33,659 bases of DNA, taken from positions 68,986 through 102,644 of the forward strand of contig KN883356.1 of NCBI GenBank assembly GCA_000934455.1. The letters run 5' to 3'. Below are positions 30,463-33,659 of this stretch, one piece after another. Origin of the DNA: Apostichopus parvimensis (taxonomy: Eukaryota > Echinodermata > Holothuroidea > Aspidochirotida > Stichopodidae). Position 1 is the first letter of the stretch; every line of letters begins with the position of its first letter. The position numbers and the translations under genes are program-made. The notes beneath the pieces are model-generated. The model saw only the letters and a program-made list of their open reading frames with translations. It did not search any database and was not told the origin of the DNA.

Positions 30463-33072
30463 CTGCAAACATGAGAAAAAGAAGAACATGAGGTTTATGT
30501 CAAAGCCTTACATTATATCTTTAAATTTTACTGGGGAACAAAATAAATGAATAAATAAACAAATTTATAAATGGACAAACAGCGAGTGGAAGTTGATTCT
30601 TCAATTGATCACATTGCATTAGTGCTGTACTATGCACTGTTGACCAATAATGGCTATTGATCAATTGAATCTGTGGACCAAAGTGCCCCTTTATATGTTG
30701 CACACCATATTAGATTTCTAGACAATACTGAACAACATAAAACCCTCAAATAAATTTGTACACCATGGTCGTATGACGTTCATATCACAAACCCCTTACT
30801 CTTTAACTATAAAAGCTATTATAAATCTTCTTGGCCATTTACCCTAGAAACCTGACATGTGGAAAGCTCCGCTTTATAGCTGTCAATGTTCTTTGTCATT
30901 AGAATTTCATCCAAATGCAACACGTTTGAAGAAATACTATTTTCCTCTGTGGATCATTCTTTGAGATATTATAAACATAAAAACAAAACTGTTAGCAAAC
31001 TGTTTATCCACTAAAGAGCCTGTGTAAGAGAATGTGTAAAACATAAGCAGGCCTTTTTCGATCCTAACAGGATCTTTTTCAGAGGCTGAATGACAAGTAA
31101 CAGTAACAGAAGGGACAAATAAAAGCACAGAAATACAGACGGGTTAATGAGCATGGTGAACACAAAGAGATAGAAGTAAGGGGATAAGTAGACAAGGAAT
31201 GGAGAGAAGAAAGAAAGAAACCAACAGGGCAAGAGGAGAAGGTAGGAGATAAACTGTAGAGGTACAAAGAGAGGATTAAGAGCAGAAGGGAGGGAGTAAA
31301 CTAGAGAAGCACATAGACAGAAAAGTGAGATATTATAAATCAATACAACAAAACTTTCAGCTCTATTGCCCTTATGACATCACTTACTCTTCTGTTGCCA
31401 GAAGCAATAACATAATATCACCAAATTTCTCAAAATTCATAACTTCAGGATGCAAAGTGCCATGAGGATGTGGTTTTGACCTAAATAATGCAGAATATTT
31501 TTCAGAAATGTTTGCTAAGCAACCGGCTTCAACCATAGGAAATATCCTATTCAAAGGTTCCTTAAAACCAAATATTTGAAAATTAGATGTACTTACAGGG
31601 GGTCATACCAACCTGTCCACAGAACTGCAGCATCCAGATGTGCAATTCGAATCACAAAACATCTCAATTATTGCAACATTTTACAATTTACCGCTCTTGG
31701 TCTTCATAAAATACGAGTGATAATGAATGGACCTACTGAGTAGTTGGCACATCGTAAGTGTGGTAGCATTTAATAAAAGGAAGCTGACTTAGGGGTCCCC
31801 AGTGAAACAACTAAAACATGACACCAAAGAGAAATCAAATTTTGTTCATGTTACTTAAATTTGTTTTTAATTCTTTATTCAGTTTTTGTTTTTGCCATTT
31901 TAATGTTTTTTTTCTTCTGTGTTTCCAAGTGAAAAAGGTAAGGACTAAACATAGATAACTTACCCTGAATAGACAGTTTGGTCGGACAAAGTTTAGTTTT
32001 ATGCTCCACTGAGCCACAATCCTTGCAGCACCCGCCTCGAGGATAAATACTTCTGGGGTTGTCCGGGCAACCCTTGACCTGGTGTCCACGTTCGTGGCAG
32101 AGAGGACAGGATAAATCCTCTGAAAAAGGGCAAATAACGTTACACTTTTAACATTTGTTTTCCTTCTTGATAACACACTTAGATTCATTCATACATAGAT
32201 TCAAGGGGGGGAAAAAATTGCTTTATGACTATTACTATGGACTATTACCTATGGAAACATATTCTATTAACATCAACTTCCGATATGACAGGTAGACTCA
32301 AATCTGTGCAGCACACTCACACTGTTTCTCTGTGGTTGCTTTTTAAGTCCTGCCAAAAAGTCAATCAATTTTGATAAGGTTTGGACACGCATGATAGGAT
32401 TCAGGACTCAAACTTTAAAACCAACAAGAGAAACCTCCATTTGATGCAACAACTGCCTTGTCATCTTGCTTAAGTTGCAGCAGGTGCCCTCATGATTACA
32501 TTGAGTACTTAATTTCATTATTAAACTAAATCAGGGCTCCAAGCCTTTCCAAAACTTCCAACAATGATATGTGTGCCAGAATAGATCTTGACATGCTGCT
32601 TTAACATCGATCTCAAGGATCTTTCCTGTCTTTATTCGGTGCATCCTAATATTGTAGATGCAACAACTGCCTTGTCACATTAAAACCAACAAGAGAATCC
32701 TCCATTAGATGCAACAACTGCATCCTAATGCAAACACTGGACATAAGATATGGACAGACTGCTATGCCACATGATCAGTAAAGCTTAATCCACTGCAAGC
32801 TCCTAAGCTAGTCTCTGTGCTACATGATGAGTATTCAAGACCTACCGCTATCTTCATCATCGTCATCATCGCTTGATTCTAACAGACAGTCTTCTTCATT
32901 GTGTCCTTCTTGCTTGCATCTTGTGCATGTTTCAGTAACCACGTCTCGTCCCCGACATTCGCTAGCAACATGATCAGTAGAGCCGCATCGACTGCAAGCT
33001 CCGAATTTTCTCCGTGACAAGGCGAGGACATTCACTGGCTGGATGGCCCTGCTCACTGCAAAACTCACACCT
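30323..33072 (-). CDS. ZCCHC9: ZCCHC9-like CCHC zinc-knuckle protein, 5' incomplete, one frame break
   Basis: Three - strand exons: 33072-32846, 32119-31964 and 30462-30323 (TAG at 30325-30323). Together they encode five CX2CX4HX4C zinc knuckles, an acidic run, and a Lys-rich tail ending KTKVVVF. The block CPDNPRSIYPRGGCCKDCGS followed by VEH, and the tail, match human ZCCHC9 (CPDNPKGLYADGGGCKLCGS and PKVVNF). ZCCHC9 is a nuclear protein related to yeast Air1/Air2, with four knuckles, reported to dampen MAPK-dependent transcription. Five knuckles here is unusual. The two exon joins are phase 1 and consistent. Between the first and second knuckles the frame shifts by one base at 33006-33009, so as given the gene would not read through. 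A sequence error, a real lesion or a pseudogene are all possible. The start lies beyond the right edge. Confidence 0.8.
30463..31963 (-). other. ZCCHC9-like intron 2
   Basis: A 1.5-kb intron on the - strand. The segment 31035-31340 contains the small palindrome GATCCTAACAGGATC and then purine-rich GAAAGAAAGAAA sequence on the + strand, which yields a hydrophobic antisense frame (31011-31343) of low complexity. I take it as non-coding. Confidence 0.7.
31964..32119 (-). CDS. ZCCHC9: Zinc-knuckle exon 2 of 3: CCHC knuckles 4 and 5
   Basis: The acceptor is TTGCCCTTTTTCAG. With the preceding phase-1 base it reads EDLSCPLCHERGHQVKGC, then PDNPRSIYPRGGCCKDCGSV and EHKTKLCPTKLSIQ. Both knuckles keep Cys-Cys-His-Cys at CX2CX4HX4C spacing. 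The linker CPDNP....GG is the strongest family signature. The donor is GTAAGT at 31963, phase 1. No frame problem is seen here. Confidence 0.9.
32120..32845 (-). other. ZCCHC9-like intron 1 with internal duplications
   Basis: A 726-base intron. TTAAAACCAACAAGAGAA with its downstream GATGCAACAACTGC occurs at 32415-32463 and 32680-32721, and GATGCAACAACTGC alone again near 32657. The decayed knuckle copy lies at 32761-32812. Confidence 0.75.
32761..32812 (-). pseudogene. Decayed copy of a zinc-knuckle exon segment within the intron
   Basis: On the + strand, ACATGATCAGTA...ACTGCAAGCTCC here repeats the coding block at 32961-33003 with most bases unchanged over about 43 bases. On the - strand it reads GAC-SGLSF-TDHVA then stop, against GACSRCGSTDHVASEC in the real exon, with the Cys at knuckle position 2 lost. 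It lies in the intron about 200 bases downstream of its source. It is a fossil of local duplication and not a usable exon. Confidence 0.7.
32846..33072 (-). CDS. ZCCHC9: Zinc-knuckle exon 1 of 3: three CCHC knuckles and acidic run
   Basis: The - strand acceptor GTCTGGGCAG precedes AGG TGT GAG. In the first frame, CEFCSEQGHPASEC is a canonical CCHC knuckle, followed by PRLVTE. The frame then has to shift by one base in a run of four A (33009-33006), after which KFGACSRCGSTDHVASEC (knuckle 2, ZCCHC9-like CGST.H), CTRCKQEGHNEEDC (knuckle 3) and an ESSDDDDDEDS acidic stretch follow. The donor is GTAGGT, exon end 32846, phase 1. Left unshifted, the first frame meets TGA in the second knuckle. The second frame can be followed up to an ATG at 33137, but that reads through intron-like TATATA DNA. 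Confidence 0.75.
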
Positions 33073-33659
33073 CTGCCCAGACAAATATATATATATATAT
33101 ATGTATTCATAAAGTGCTCTCCGCATAATATGCACATTTCAAAAGTACAAATTTCTTACAACGTAAATATATTTAATATATATCTTCAAATCTTCATTAC
33201 TATCAGATTGATTGGTTTCATACAGTATTTTGTACTGTACTTCCTGCAAAGTCAAAAATGTATACATTTTTAACAGACATACAGTAGAGGACAACACTAT
33301 CAAAAAAAGCTACAAGAAAGAAAGAAAAACAATTAATTTAGGAATAAAGTGACGTTTTCTGATAAAATTGTATTTTGGTGGAATGTTTTTTAATGACTTT
33401 CACTTTTAGCAACTAAGAACAACAGGAAGGAGGGAGGGAGGAGGTTCAGGTTCTATCCTGAGTGGCTCACTTTTACTTTCTTAATTAGAACCAAAATATA
33501 CTATAGCCACAAAGAACAACAGGAAGGAGGGCGACCAACATCAGGTTCTATCCTGAGTGGCTCACTTTTACTTTTTTAATTAGAACCAAAATATATTGTA
33601 GCCACTAGGAACAATAGAGGGGGGGGGCGACCAACATCAGGTTCTATCCTGAGTGGCTT
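33073..33659. other. Upstream intron of the zinc-knuckle gene, window edge
   Basis: Opens on the - strand with the exon 1 acceptor and a TA microsatellite (33085-33102), then AT-rich sequence, then the 95-bp tandem repeat to the window end. No exon is recognised. Confidence 0.65.
33412..33659. repeat. 95-bp tandem repeat running off the window
   Basis: GGTTCTATCCTGAGTGGCT occurs at 33449, 33544 and 33640, 95-96 bases apart. Each unit also carries TTTTAATTAGAACCAAAATA-like and GGAAGGAGGG blocks. At least two and a half units are visible and the right end is open. Confidence 0.92.

Noticed and set aside
31011-31343. 110-codon hydrophobic antisense frame resembling membrane segments
   Set aside because: It is read from a purine-rich low-complexity tract; its Leu/Phe/Ser content follows from GAA/AGA triplets on the other strand.
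31964-33072. Retroelement gag nucleocapsid (CCHC knuckles can mark one)
   Set aside because: The exons have introns between them, no protease or reverse transcriptase is near, and CPDNP...GGCCKDCGS and the VVVF tail are ZCCHC9 features.
1-33659. tRNA, rRNA, CRISPR array, operon or prokaryotic element
   Set aside because: None seen. The tandem arrays have no spacer-repeat structure, and the sequence is clearly eukaryotic.

Overview
This is ordinary nuclear DNA from an animal: AT-rich, intron-rich and dense in repeats, with no prokaryotic gene packing and no RNA gene that I could recognise. The encoded proteins are close to their vertebrate counterparts and the microsatellites, minisatellites and short interspersed repeats suggest a marine invertebrate, perhaps an invertebrate deuterostome. 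That placement is a guess. Most long stretches here are introns, and most short ATG-initiated reading frames are chance.

Two genes are supported, arranged tail to tail. On the + strand, 8674-26233 carries ten exons of a Shc adaptor: the PTB domain without its N-terminal part, a long tyrosine- and proline-rich CH1 linker, and a C-terminal SH2 domain ending in TAG at 26231. Every exon junction keeps phase, and several exons have no ATG and were found only by reading through them. The upstream Shc exons were not found; 1-8673 holds intron-like sequence with repeats. On the - strand, 33072-30323 carries the last three exons of a ZCCHC9-like CCHC zinc-knuckle protein, whose 5' part lies beyond the right edge.

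Layout: 1-8.6 kb, upstream or intron sequence with dispersed ~150-bp repeats and a 22-bp satellite; 8.67-15.65 kb, PTB exons; 17.27-23.93 kb, CH1 exons, one with a 132-bp in-frame tandem duplication that doubles the YYND Grb2-docking motif; 24.74-26.23 kb, SH2 exons; 26.2-30.3 kb, 3' UTR and intergenic DNA with a near-perfect 38-bp inverted repeat; 30.3-33.07 kb, the zinc-knuckle gene, with a one-base frame break and a decayed knuckle copy in an intron; then a 95-bp tandem repeat running off the end. An 85-base run of N (21274-21358) interrupts a 94-bp tandem array.

Shc links phosphorylated receptors to Grb2/SOS and Ras-MAPK signalling. ZCCHC9 is a nuclear CCHC protein. Nothing here shows that the two work together. 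I see no undescribed multi-gene system. The strongest leads are the Shc CH1 expansion and duplication, and the reshaped zinc-knuckle exon.
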